Below are positions 1-7,083 of a stretch of 22,390 nt of DNA, one piece after another. The translations under genes were made by a program, and so were the position numbers. The notes under the pieces are model-generated. The model worked only from the letters and a program-made list of their open reading frames with translations. It was not told the origin of the DNA and did no database searches. How positions within the stretch are numbered: position 1 is the first letter of the stretch; each line of letters begins with the position of its first letter. The DNA comes from SZUA-521 sp041738285 (GTDB lineage: Bacteria; Pseudomonadota; Gammaproteobacteria; Pseudomonadales; Azotimanducaceae): the NCBI GenBank assembly GCA_041738285.1, contig JBGSQB010000198.1, positions 1 through 22,390 on the forward strand. The letters are read 5' to 3'.

Positions 1-148
1 TTGTGAGCTTTATGGACTTTGATCTAGGATTTTTTGATCAGGATGAAGGCCGGATCGAACCGGCCGTGAATCCGTTCCTACCGAAGGTGTTAACCATGTC
101 TTCGGTATAAAACGTCACCTATGTGTCCGGTTCGGACCCGAAGTGAAA
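1..148. other. Gene-free structured tail downstream of the tRNA unit
   Basis: I see no coding gene here. Reading the minus strand away from the tRNAs there are two stem-loops. Positions 79-86 pair perfectly with 100-107 (8 bp, 13-nt loop). Positions 48-53 (GGCCGG) pair perfectly with 60-65 (CCGGCC) around a 6-nt loop, and can be extended by 41-44 with 70-73 across an internal loop. An imperfect tandem repeat, TTTGATC(T)AGGAT, occurs at 18-30 and 33-44. Neither hairpin has a U-tract, so they are not convincing intrinsic terminators. They may be 3' processing or stability elements of the tRNA precursor, or part of a small RNA. The window edge cuts off further context. Confidence 0.45.
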
Positions 149-224
<76 letters not shown>

Positions 225-324
225 CCGCGAGGGCGCGTATTCTGCCCGAAAGGTCCAAGTGGCTCAATGCCCGATTGGCTACTTCGCGCCGCTTCGGTGA
301 CACAAATTCGGGCGGAACAGAATA

Positions 325-400
325 TGGCGTCCCCTAGGGGAGTCGAACCCCTGTCGCCGGGATGAAAACCCGGTGTCCTAGGCCACTAGACGAAGGGGAC
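325..400 (-). tRNA. tRNA-Glu (anticodon TTC)
   Basis: Read on the minus strand this is a complete 76-nt tRNA with encoded CCA. The acceptor stem is GTCCCCT/AGGGGAC with discriminator G. The anticodon stem CCGGG/CCCGG closes the loop TTTTCAT, giving anticodon TTC (complement at 364-366). The T-arm contains GGTTCGACTCC. It is the first gene of a Glu-Gly unit and its 5' end lies about 12 nt from the start predicted from the promoter at 419-447. Confidence 0.97.
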
Positions 401-418
401 ATGACACAGCGAGCGCGG

Positions 419-447
419 ATTCTAGGTACCACCCCCGGCCCCGTCAA
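419..447 (-). promoter_or_regulatory. Sigma70-type promoter of the tRNA-Glu/tRNA-Gly unit
   Basis: On the minus strand a -35 box TTGACG (442-447, 5 of 6 consensus) is separated by exactly 17 bp from a -10 box TAGAAT (419-424, 5 of 6). The predicted start is near 412. The bases after the -10 (CCGCGC) form a GC-rich discriminator. This is typical of stable-RNA promoters under ppGpp/DksA (stringent) control, so growth-rate control is inferred. Confidence 0.8.
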
Positions 448-468
448 GGCGACGTGCGCGCGGCACTG

Positions 469-484
469 CCAACGACGTCGTTGG
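469..484. repeat. 16-bp perfect palindrome after the DUF815 gene
   Basis: CCAACGACGTCGTTGG is fully self-complementary and begins 3 nt past the stop codon of the ATPase gene. As RNA it could fold as a 6-bp stem with loop ACGT. No U-run follows on either strand, so intrinsic termination is doubtful. It also sits about 20 bp upstream of the tRNA promoter -35 box, where a DNA-binding site would be possible. Role unknown. Confidence 0.4.
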
Positions 485-486
485 TC

Positions 487-1377
487 TCACTTCGATTCCT
501 GTGCGAGCAGCGCCTGGCCTACCCAATGGCGCGCGAAATAGTTGGCGGTGCGGCCATTGCGAGCGCCACGGGCGAGCGCCCATTGCAAGGCTTCGGTGCG
601 CGCCTGCGGGGTGAGATCGATCGACAGGCCATGGGCCGCCCCGATCCGTCCCAGCCAGTGTGCGACCACATCGAGGTACGCTTCCTGGCGGAAGGGATGA
701 AACGACAGCCAGATGCCGAAGCGATCAGACAGGGAGATTTTCTCCTCCACCGCTTCGCCCTGGTGAATCTCGCCCTCGCCAACCACGGCGTCCTGATTGT
801 CGCGCATGTATTCAGGCAGCAGATGGCGGCGGTTCGACGTGGCATAGATCAGCACGTTCGCGGAGGTGCGGAACACCGACCCTTCGAGTGCGCTCTTCAG
901 CTCTCGGTACGAGGAGTCGTCACCGTCGAAGGACAGATCGTCGCACACGACGACGAACCGGTACGGCTGCTCGCGCACCTGTTCGACGATGTCGACCAGC
1001 GCCGCGAGCGACTCCTTATCCACCTCGATCAGTCGCAGACCCTGATCGCCGTACCGATTGAGCAGTGCATGAATGAGCGATGACTTTCCCGATCCCCGCG
1101 CCCCCCACAACAGCACGTTGTTGGCGGGGTATCCGTGAACGAACTGACGCGTATTCTGTTCGATCGAGTCTTTCTGGCGATCGATGTGCAGTAAGTCATC
1201 GAGTTCGACGTCATCCAGATCAGCATGGGCACGCAAGGACCCCGATACCGGGGATCGGTGCCACAGCGCGGCCCGGGACATCGACCAATCCAACGTCCGC
1301 ACAGATGGTAGGACGCCATCGAGGCGCTCGAGGCTCGACAGCGCTACATCAATCAGTCGTTCAACCGGGTTCGGCAT
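487..1377 (-). CDS. DUF815-type P-loop ATPase
   Basis: A 296-residue predicted cytoplasmic ATPase of the DUF815 family (AAA-like P-loop proteins of unknown function). A Walker A motif GARGSGKSS lies at about residues 92-100, preceded by the NNVLLWG strand. A Walker B-like VVVCDDLSF lies at about 142-150. A sensor-like ATSNRRHL segment follows, then the family's DRFGIWLSFHPF block. There is no signal peptide or membrane segment. I chose the ATG at 1377 because GGAGG lies 11 nt upstream and a -10-like TAGAAT at 1405-1410 would start transcription near 1398. An in-frame ATG at 1395 would add six residues but has no ribosome-binding site. The gene is monocistronic and is divergent from the putP unit. 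The family assignment is strong, but the cellular role is not known. Confidence 0.88.
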   Translation of the reverse strand: MPNPVERLIDVALSSLERLDGVLPSVRTLDWSMSRAALWHRSPVSGSLRAHADLDDVELDDLLHIDRQKDSIEQNTRQFVHGYPANNVLLWGARGSGKSSLIHALLNRYGDQGLRLIEVDKESLAALVDIVEQVREQPYRFVVVCDDLSFDGDDSSYRELKSALEGSVFRTSANVLIYATSNRRHLLPEYMRDNQDAVVGEGEIHQGEAVEEKISLSDRFGIWLSFHPFRQEAYLDVVAHWLGRIGAAHGLSIDLTPQARTEALQWALARGARNGRTANYFARHWVGQALLAQESK

Positions 1378-1404
1378 GAGTTCAGATACCTCCATCCATG
1401 GGAC

Positions 1405-1410
1405 ATTCTA
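1405..1410 (-). promoter_or_regulatory. Possible -10 box for the DUF815 gene
   Basis: TAGAAT on the minus strand matches 5 of 6 -10 consensus bases and stands 27 bp upstream of the chosen start. No good -35 hexamer is found at 16-18 bp spacing, so the promoter would be weak or activator-dependent. It fits the start at 1377, since the upstream ATG at 1395 would be almost leaderless. Confidence 0.3.
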
Positions 1411-1515
1411 AACCGCGAGCCGACCAGATCTGCGCACCGCAACGAACTGCGTCCATGCCCCGCGCGCGCACCAATACACTGCCGAATCGCGGTAGAATCC
1501 GAACCGGTTTCCGGA

Positions 1516-1701
1516 ATGACGATGGCCATGAGTCAGGCGAGTGGCAAAGACCCCGGTGCGCCCCCTGGTGGAGTGGAACGCAGACGCGGTCCCGCCGATC
1601 GTCGCAACGAGCAGGAAGATCGCCGCAACAGCGATCGCCAGGTGGAGGAGTTGATCCCGCGTCGCGATCCGGATCGCCGGGGCCGCCGCAGCACCGACTG
1701 A
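1516..1701 (+). CDS. Small Arg/Asp-rich protein of unknown function
   Basis: A 61-residue ORF ending 3 nt before the putP start codon. It is very hydrophilic. From about residue 21 to the end it is dominated by RR and DRR repeats (ERRRGPADRR, EDRRNSDR, RRDPDRRGRR), so it should be highly charged and largely disordered. It resembles the Arg-rich linkers found in some signalling proteins. There is no membrane segment or catalytic motif. Three ATG codons lie close together (residues 1, 3 and 5) and none has a strong Shine-Dalgarno sequence. A TAGAAT -10-like box lies at 1493-1498 without a good -35. The argument for a real gene is its tight spacing to putP, which begins with GTG and lacks a good ribosome site, suggesting translational coupling. 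It could still be a chance ORF in GC-rich DNA. Confidence 0.5.
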   Translation: MTMAMSQASGKDPGAPPGGVERRRGPADRRNEQEDRRNSDRQVEELIPRRDPDRRGRRSTD

Positions 1702-1704
1702 CCC

Positions 1705-3165
1705 GTGACCGTATCGAGCGCCGAACTCGTCTCCTTCCTCGTTTACCTGATTGCACTGGCCGCCATTGCGATGGTCGCCTGGCGCCGCACGCGCGATCTC
1801 GATGACTACACCCTCGGCGGTCGCACCCTCGGACCGATCGTCGCAGCGCTCTCGGCCGGAGCGTCAGACATGAGCGGTTGGCTGTTGCTGGGGTTGCCCG
1901 GCGCGATCTTTGTCGGCGGCTTGTCGCAATCCTGGATCGTCATCGGACTCGTCGTGGGCGCGTTCTTAAACTGGACGCTGATCGCGCCGCGCCTGCGCAC
2001 GATGTCCGCGGCCCGCCATGGCGCACGCACCCTACCCCAGTTGTTCGCACTGCGATTCCCACGACGCGGGCGCGCGCTCGCGCTGATCGCGACCGTGATG
2101 ATTCTGCTGTTCTTCGGCTTGTACACAGCCGCAGGCTTCGTCGCCGGCGCGAAGCTGTTCAACGCGAGTCTCGGCCTCGACTACCAGCAGGCGCTGTGGC
2201 TCGGCGCAGCAACCATAATGGTGTACACCGCGTTGGGCGGATTTCTCGCGGTGAGTTGGACCGACGTGATGCAAGGCTCGCTCATGGTAGCGGCGCTGGT
2301 GGCGGTGCCGCTGCTGGCCTTGGACGCCATCGATACTGACGTTGCGATCTCGCACCTGTCATTGTTCGAAGGCATGACGACGCTCGGCATCGCGTCACTT
2401 CTAGCTTGGGGTCTCGGCTACTTCGGGCAGCCGCACATCCTCGCGCGATTCATGGCGATGTCGCCCGACGCATCCATCGATCGTGCCACAGCAATCGGCA
2501 TGGGCTGGATGATCGTGTCCTGTGCCGGTGCCATCGCCGTCGGCATAGTCGGCTTCGCCCATGGAGCCAATGGCGCAGCGCCGCTCGACCCTGAGATCGT
2601 GTTCATTCACCTCACCCGCGCGGTGCTATCGCCCTGGGTCTCGGGGTTTGTGCTTGCGGCGATCCTCGCGGCTGTGATGAGCACCATCGATTCGCAGCTA
2701 CTCGTGGCATCGACATCGCTCACCGAAGATGTGGCGCGGCCGCTATGGCCCGGACTTACCGAGGTGCAGATGATGCGCATCAGCCGGCTTGCGGTGATCG
2801 TCGTTGCCGGTGCGGGTATCTGGATCGCCGGCAATCCCGAGCGCGGCGTGCTCGAACTCGTCGGCTACGCGTGGGCCGGATTGGGCGCGACATTCGGTCC
2901 TGCGTTGCTCGCCACCCTGTACATGCGTCGCGCGACATCGATGGCGATCGTCGCGGGCATGGTTGCGGGAGGCGCCGTCGTCGTGGGTTGGCCACTCATC
3001 ATCGGAGATGCGCTGCCGGTGTACGAACTGCTGCCCGCGTTTCTCGCATCGGGGATGACGATCGTGCTGGTCACTCAGTTCGCGCCGGAGGAAGCCACAG
3101 CCGCCGACGCGTTCGACCGCCTGTCGTCACCACGGCCGAGCAAAGCGAGCAGTCGATCAGGATAA
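1705..3165 (+). CDS. putP: Sodium/proline symporter PutP
   Basis: A 486-residue inner-membrane protein of the sodium:solute symporter (SSS/SLC5) family, close to the roughly 500 residues usual for PutP. It imports L-proline using the Na+ gradient. The PutP hallmark AGASDMSGWLLLGLPGA lies in TM2 at about residues 51-67, followed by many hydrophobic helices. A segment AAVMSTIDSQLLVASTSLTEDV at about 315-336 corresponds to the conserved TM8/9 region that lines the Na+ site. The GTG start is placed directly before TM1 (ELVSFLVYLIALAAIAM); the next ATG would delete most of TM1. The last 25 or so residues are polar and overlap by 91 nt the convergent phosphodiesterase gene. Proline as substrate is inferred from the signature. 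The sodium dependence fits with the NQR operon in the same window. Confidence 0.9.
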   Translation: MTVSSAELVSFLVYLIALAAIAMVAWRRTRDLDDYTLGGRTLGPIVAALSAGASDMSGWLLLGLPGAIFVGGLSQSWIVIGLVVGAFLNWTLIAPRLRTMSAARHGARTLPQLFALRFPRRGRALALIATVMILLFFGLYTAAGFVAGAKLFNASLGLDYQQALWLGAATIMVYTALGGFLAVSWTDVMQGSLMVAALVAVPLLALDAIDTDVAISHLSLFEGMTTLGIASLLAWGLGYFGQPHILARFMAMSPDASIDRATAIGMGWMIVSCAGAIAVGIVGFAHGANGAAPLDPEIVFIHLTRAVLSPWVSGFVLAAILAAVMSTIDSQLLVASTSLTEDVARPLWPGLTEVQMMRISRLAVIVVAGAGIWIAGNPERGVLELVGYAWAGLGATFGPALLATLYMRRATSMAIVAGMVAGGAVVVGWPLIIGDALPVYELLPAFLASGMTIVLVTQFAPEEATAADAFDRLSSPRPSKASSRSG

Positions 3166-4004
3166 TCCGTGATGATGCCCGTCACACCCATTTCGCGCAT
3201 GCGTACCATGTCTTGGACGTCGTTGATGGTCCATGCGTCCACATGCATGCCCCGCCGCGCGGCGTCGGCCACACTCGATGATGTAATCAGATCGAAACCA
3301 CGCCGCGTCACCGGAATCTGCAGGGCATGCGCCGCGGGTCCGTAGAGGCGCACGAGGCCGATTCGATGTAACAGCATGAATGCCAACACCTCAGGTTCGG
3401 ATGCGCTGGTGGCAACCTGCGGGCAGGCCGCACGGAAGTCGGCCATCGCCTCGGTACGCACGGCAGCAATCAACGCACGATCGGTGGCGTTTGCCTCCTT
3501 CAACACTGCGCAAACCGCCGCACCAATCGGTGGTTCACTCTGCTTGATCTCGATGTTGAACTTGGCGTCTGGAAAGGCAGCAACGACTTCTTCGAGGCTT
3601 GGCACCCGCAGCCCCTTGCCGCGATACGGAAACGGACCGCCCGGCGCCGGCCACCAATAGCCCGCGTCCGCCATACGCACGTCGCTCAGGCTCAGCGCGG
3701 TCACCCGACCGGATAGATCCGTTGTACGGTCGAGGCGATCGTCGTGAATCACGACGACGGCACCGTCGCGCGTGGCGCGCACGTCCATTTCCAGGACGTC
3801 CGATCCCAGCGCCCACGCATGTTCGAATGCCACCATCGTGTTGCCGGGACGCAGACCATCTCCGCCCTGATGCGCGATCACCGTCGGTACCGGTGAAGAG
3901 AAATACGGCACCGGATCGATCGGCCGCGAGGAGACTGCGCGAATTCCGATCAGAAACATCATCACGACCGCAATCAGCAGCCAGTTGCGCGCCTTCAGTG
4001 TCAT
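3075..4004 (-). CDS. Membrane-anchored glycerophosphodiester phosphodiesterase family protein
   Basis: A 309-residue GDPD-family (UgpQ-like TIM barrel) protein that would hydrolyse glycerophosphodiesters to an alcohol plus glycerol-3-phosphate. Residues about 8-23 are a single hydrophobic segment, probably an uncleaved anchor that places the domain in the periplasm. Catalytic landmarks are AHQGG at about 44-48 (in place of the commoner HRG), RPGNT at 52-56, the metal ligands in LEMDV (E72, D74), and HDDRLDRTTD from 87. The barrel continues through FNIEIKQ and closes with DAWTIND and GITDYPD-like motifs. The start ATG overlaps the stop of the upstream small membrane protein gene (ATGA), so translation is likely coupled. 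The disordered C-terminus overlaps the 3' end of putP. Substrate specificity is unknown. Confidence 0.88.
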   Translation of the reverse strand: MTLKARNWLLIAVVMMFLIGIRAVSSRPIDPVPYFSSPVPTVIAHQGGDGLRPGNTMVAFEHAWALGSDVLEMDVRATRDGAVVVIHDDRLDRTTDLSGRVTALSLSDVRMADAGYWWPAPGGPFPYRGKGLRVPSLEEVVAAFPDAKFNIEIKQSEPPIGAAVCAVLKEANATDRALIAAVRTEAMADFRAACPQVATSASEPEVLAFMLLHRIGLVRLYGPAAHALQIPVTRRGFDLITSSSVADAARRGMHVDAWTINDVQDMVRMREMGVTGIITDYPDRLLALLGRGDDRRSNASAAVASSGAN

Positions 4005-4390
4005 CGTGCCGTCTTGATGGGGACTACGTTGCTGGTACGGCGTCGATAGATCCGTCGCGCCCGGCCAGGACCGTCGATGCCGATGGATCCGTCATCGAAA
4101 CTGCGCAGCTCACACTGCGTGGTCCGATCGGTGCAGTTGAATTCGATGACGTGACCGTGCAGCGACCACTCTCCTCGTTCGTCACTGCCATCGCCATCGC
4201 TGCGCTCGACATAGCGGCCGCCCGTAGGTCCACCCGATAGTTCGAGTACGGTCCGGCCGCCTTCCACGTCGCACTCCCACGTCCCGGGGAGACTCAAGTG
4301 CGACACCCAGCGATCGCGGGCGATGCGCGTTGCCCGTACCCAGATCGTGGCCACAACCGCGACAATGATGATGAGAATCAACGATGCCAT
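4001..4390 (-). CDS. Small membrane-anchored protein of unknown function
   Basis: A 129-residue protein that I do not recognise. Residues 1-20 (MASLILIIIVAVVATIWVRA) are a hydrophobic anchor or uncleaved signal. The remainder is a polar, beta-rich domain (LPGTWECDVEGGRTVLELSG, then RGEWSLHGHVIEFNC, then CELRSFDDGSIGID) that looks like a small beta-sandwich or barrel with two cysteines, probably periplasmic. Repeated G-x-W and charged turns recall lipocalin-like folds, but there is no firm match. An in-frame GTG at 4405 would add five residues. I prefer ATG 4390 because it sits right before the hydrophobic segment, though neither has ideal ribosome-site spacing. Its stop overlaps the phosphodiesterase start by 4 nt, so the two may work together at the membrane. 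Confidence 0.7.
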   Translation of the reverse strand: MASLILIIIVAVVATIWVRATRIARDRWVSHLSLPGTWECDVEGGRTVLELSGGPTGGRYVERSDGDGSDERGEWSLHGHVIEFNCTDRTTQCELRSFDDGSIGIDGPGRARRIYRRRTSNVVPIKTAR

Positions 4391-4464
4391 CGGTCGATGC
4401 TGCACCTCAGATATGAATGGCGCAAGACAGACTGATCACAACCACGTGGGCAGTAGTTGTTGCG

Positions 4465-4752
4465 CTACATGCGCTCACGCACCATGTTCAACACCTGCGC
4501 GTCGACCGACTCGAGGATCTTCTGCTCGAGTTCGTTGAGCGTCTGGTCGATGAGGTGAATCGATTGCGCCGCGGCCACGAACGACCACTGAGCCTGCTGG
4601 TGAGCGTCGGCATGGGCGCTCTCGCACACCGCGACATTGGTCTGTCGCCCGAATCGATCCCGCAGCCCGCCCAAGCGCTGCCGCTTCTCCTTCAGCGATC
4701 GGCACCCGGGCAGCGAGAAGGTCACGGTCAATACGCCGATTCGCACGTTCAC
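4465..4752 (-). CDS. DUF503 (YlxP-like) family protein
   Basis: A 95-residue protein with the DUF503/YlxP signature: an N-terminal strand VRIGVLTVTFSLPGCRSLKEKR and a following basic helix QRLGGLRDRF, with a later strand-helix half (WSFVAAAQSIHLIDQTLNELEQKI). In Firmicutes YlxP lies beside infB and rbfA and is suspected to act on ribosomes; its function here is unknown. The start is GTG at 4752, whose GTGA overlaps the stop of the acetyltransferase gene by 4 nt. This position leaves only a single residue before the conserved N-terminal strand. A longer upstream reading frame in the same phase is merely the antisense-free shadow of the acetyltransferase gene. Coupling to a GNAT gene, not to infB, is the notable point. 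Confidence 0.82.
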   Translation of the reverse strand: MNVRIGVLTVTFSLPGCRSLKEKRQRLGGLRDRFGRQTNVAVCESAHADAHQQAQWSFVAAAQSIHLIDQTLNELEQKILESVDAQVLNMVRERM

Positions 4753-5303
4753 TCGCCGTAGATCGCCTCGAAGTCGCCACGGGTCATAGAGTAGAACACC
4801 GTGTCGAGCCCATGGGACTGCCGTCGCGTCTCGAACACCATACCGAGCTTCTGCAGCACCCGAACGGCCTGCTGATTGGGGGTGTCGGTAGCCGCAACGA
4901 CTCGCTCGATCCGGCACGCCTCGAACCCATGTCGCAATACCGCGCGCGCCGCTTCGGCAACCAGCCCTTCACCCCAGTGCGCCGGGTGAATGCCGTACAA
5001 CAACTCGATTTGCCCGGCGCTCGCTTCTGCCGAAAGCCGATGTCCGCAGAAGCCGATGAGGCCCGTATGATCTTTGGGTTCCAGGGCAAAGAACCCAAAA
5101 CCGTGGTCACGAAAGCTCTGCGCGCTGCGATCGATGATCGACTCGACAGCGTCTCGCGGCAGCACCTGGTCTTCCCACAGATAACGTCGAACCGCTGGAA
5201 TGGTCCACAGCGCAAGTAGCGCATCGACATCGTCACGCGCGATCGGCCGCACGCGCATGCGCGCGGTCGTCAGCACCAGATCGTCCTGCTTGGTCTGCGC
5301 CAT
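4749..5303 (-). CDS. GNAT-family N-acetyltransferase (RimJ/RimL-like)
   Basis: A 184-residue acetyl-CoA-dependent acyltransferase of the Acetyltransf_3 (RimJ/RimL) type. The N-terminal strand LVLTTARMRVRPIARDDVDAL is typical. The core includes GFGFFALEPKDHTGLIGFCG, then the acetyl-CoA pyrophosphate loop region HPAHWGEGLVAEAARAVLRHGFE at about 107-129, and the late motif TDTPNQQAVRVLQKLGM. I placed the start at the ATG before AQTKQDDLV because upstream codons (to 5378) are not GNAT-like and would run into the leader of the divergent gene. No good ribosome site is seen for it. It heads a four-gene operon with DUF503, the small membrane protein and the phosphodiesterase. Substrate unknown; ribosomal protein or small-molecule amines are both possible. 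Confidence 0.85.
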   Translation of the reverse strand: MAQTKQDDLVLTTARMRVRPIARDDVDALLALWTIPAVRRYLWEDQVLPRDAVESIIDRSAQSFRDHGFGFFALEPKDHTGLIGFCGHRLSAEASAGQIELLYGIHPAHWGEGLVAEAARAVLRHGFEACRIERVVAATDTPNQQAVRVLQKLGMVFETRRQSHGLDTVFYSMTRGDFEAIYGE

Positions 5304-5395
5304 GTATTGTGCGTGCGTTGCACGTCCCCACTCCCACAAGCAGTTTGCCATAGCAAAACACATAAGCGAACATTTCACTATTTCCGGGGGATCTC

Positions 5396-6292
5396 ATGCG
5401 ATTCAGCTTCTGGCCGAACCCGAGTCAGTCCTATGGCGATGTGCTCGATCTCGCCACACACGTCGAGCGCACCGGTTGGGATGGATTCTGGTACGCGGAT
5501 CACTTCATGCCCAACGCCGAGGACACCAGCGCGCCGTGGCCCGAGGCATGGATGACGCTCGCCGCGGTCGGCGCATCCGTACCGCGCCTGCGCATCGGCA
5601 CTCTCGTGGCTGGCAATACTTACCGCCACCCTGCGGTGCTCGCCAAGATGGCCGCAACCCTCGATCACATCACCGGTGGACGCATGGTCCTCGGACTTGG
5701 CGCCGGCTGGCAGGAAAACGAACACAAACAATACGGAATTCCATTCTTCACCATGCCCGAACGCTTAAGGCGCCTCGATGAGGCGTGTCGGGTCATCAAA
5801 GCGCTGTACGGCAGCGAAAAGGCCGACTTCGAGGGCCGCTACTATCGGCTCGACAACGCGTCCTTGGAACCGAAGCCGGTACAGAGTCCCATGCCCTTGC
5901 TGATCGGTGGCGGCGGCGAACGCGTCACGCTCAAGATCACCGCCAAATATGCCGACGAGTGGAACGTATGGGGTACGCCGGAAACCCTGCGCCACAAGAT
6001 GCAGATTCTCGATGGTCACTGTGCCGCGATCGGCCGCGACCCGAAATCGATCAAGCGCAGCGCCGTCGCCCTGCTGTTCATGAACGACGACCCGGCCTTC
6101 GTTGCCCGAATGCGGGCCAAGCCGCCCCAGCAGGCAGCCATCATCGGTTCGGTCGACGACGTGAAACGCATTGTCGATGAATATCGTAGCGCCGGCGTAG
6201 ATGAACTGATCGTTCCAGACTTCACGCTCGGTCCGCGCGACGCGAAGATCGCGACACTCGACCGCTTCATCACCCACGTGGCCGGTCGGTGA
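5396..6292 (+). CDS. Luciferase-like (LLM-class) flavin/F420 oxidoreductase
   Basis: A 298-residue bacterial-luciferase superfamily protein. Family landmarks are the N-terminal strand MRFSFWPNP, GWDGFWYADHF at about 27-37, the conserved AGNTYRHPAVLAKMAATLDHITGGRMVLGLGAGW at about 73-106, and PLLIGGGGERVTLKI towards the C-terminus. Members use FMN or F420, and many automated labels say F420-dependent. The sequence does not settle the cofactor, and I see no F420 biosynthesis gene in the window. GGGGG lies 7 nt upstream of the ATG, a good ribosome site. The gene ends GTGA, overlapping the Nudix start by 4 nt, so the two are translationally coupled. Substrate unknown. Confidence 0.85.
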   Translation: MRFSFWPNPSQSYGDVLDLATHVERTGWDGFWYADHFMPNAEDTSAPWPEAWMTLAAVGASVPRLRIGTLVAGNTYRHPAVLAKMAATLDHITGGRMVLGLGAGWQENEHKQYGIPFFTMPERLRRLDEACRVIKALYGSEKADFEGRYYRLDNASLEPKPVQSPMPLLIGGGGERVTLKITAKYADEWNVWGTPETLRHKMQILDGHCAAIGRDPKSIKRSAVALLFMNDDPAFVARMRAKPPQQAAIIGSVDDVKRIVDEYRSAGVDELIVPDFTLGPRDAKIATLDRFITHVAGR

Positions 6293-7077
6293 GCGCCGCA
6301 ACCCCCGTGCCCGCCGCGACGATCGTGCTGGTACGTGGCGATCACGCGGCGATGGAAGTATTCATGGTGGTGCGCCACCACCAGATCGACTTCGCGTCGG
6401 GCGCGCTCGTATTCCCGGGCGGCAAGGTCGACGACGCTGACGCGGATCCTGCACTCGCTGCGCTCTGTGATGGCGCAGCCACCGCCCCCGGCATACGGAC
6501 TCTGCAGATTGCGGCCATTCGCGAAGCGTTCGAGGAGTGTGGCGTGCTGCTGGCGCGAAAGGCGGGGGCGCGCGACCTGATCGACGCAGCGATGGTCGCA
6601 CCGCTCGACGCGCTGCGATCCAAACTCGTCGATGGCACCCTGAGTCTCACCCATTTCCTCACCGAGCATGGCTTACGCCTCGCGTGCGATCAGCTCATTC
6701 CTTTCGCGCATTGGGTGACGCCGTCGATGATGCCGAAGCGCTTTGATACGCATTTCTATCTCGCCGTCGCTCCGCCAGATCAGATTGCACTGCACGATGG
6801 CCACGAATCGGTCGACTCGGTCTGGATCACGCCAAATGATGCAATCGCGGGTGCGGCGGACGGCCGCTACACGGTCATCTTTCCGACGCTACGCAACCTG
6901 GAAAAACTCGGCGCGACCACGAGCCCCGCAGCGGCAACGGCACGCGCGCGGAGCACACCGGTGGTGACGGTCACCCCATGGACCGAGCGTCGGGCAGATG
7001 GCACCTACCTGTGCATTCCGACCAATGCTGGGTACGATTACTGCGAAGAGAAGATGCCCGAACGGGCGGCGCGCTAA
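6289..7077 (+). CDS. Nudix hydrolase, NUDT19/CoA-diphosphatase-like
   Basis: A 262-residue Nudix hydrolase. The Nudix box is split: GALVFPGGKVDDAD at about 38-51, then roughly 25 extra residues, then IREAFEECGVLL at 77-88. The REx2EE core is intact. An insertion inside the box and the VRHHQxDFxxG lead-in are features of the NUDT7/8/19 group that cleaves CoA or acyl-CoA diphosphate bonds, so a CoA-ester or related substrate is inferred. Translation begins at GTG 6289 inside the stop of the luciferase-like gene. An enoyl-CoA hydratase follows 360 nt downstream on the same strand, which loosely supports CoA metabolism. The C-terminal 50 residues (PVVTVTPWTERRADGTYLCIP) look like an added beta-hairpin. 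Confidence 0.85.
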   Translation: MSAATPVPAATIVLVRGDHAAMEVFMVVRHHQIDFASGALVFPGGKVDDADADPALAALCDGAATAPGIRTLQIAAIREAFEECGVLLARKAGARDLIDAAMVAPLDALRSKLVDGTLSLTHFLTEHGLRLACDQLIPFAHWVTPSMMPKRFDTHFYLAVAPPDQIALHDGHESVDSVWITPNDAIAGAADGRYTVIFPTLRNLEKLGATTSPAAATARARSTPVVTVTPWTERRADGTYLCIPTNAGYDYCEEKMPERAAR

Positions 7078-7083
7078 GCGCTA

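Noticed and set aside
41..73. A third tRNA
   Set aside because: Only a T-arm-like hairpin with a 6-nt loop exists; no acceptor, D or anticodon arm can be drawn.
454..1083. 209-codon plus-strand frame
   Set aside because: Antisense to the DUF815 ATPase, which has clear Walker motifs.
4753..4917. Upstream extension of the DUF503 reading frame
   Set aside because: It reads the acetyltransferase gene in another phase, and the family N-terminus begins at the GTG at 4752.
5345..5381. Promoter for the luciferase-like gene (TTGCCA with a downstream CACTAT)
   Set aside because: The spacing is 25 bp, too long for a sigma70 promoter, and no better -10 is found.
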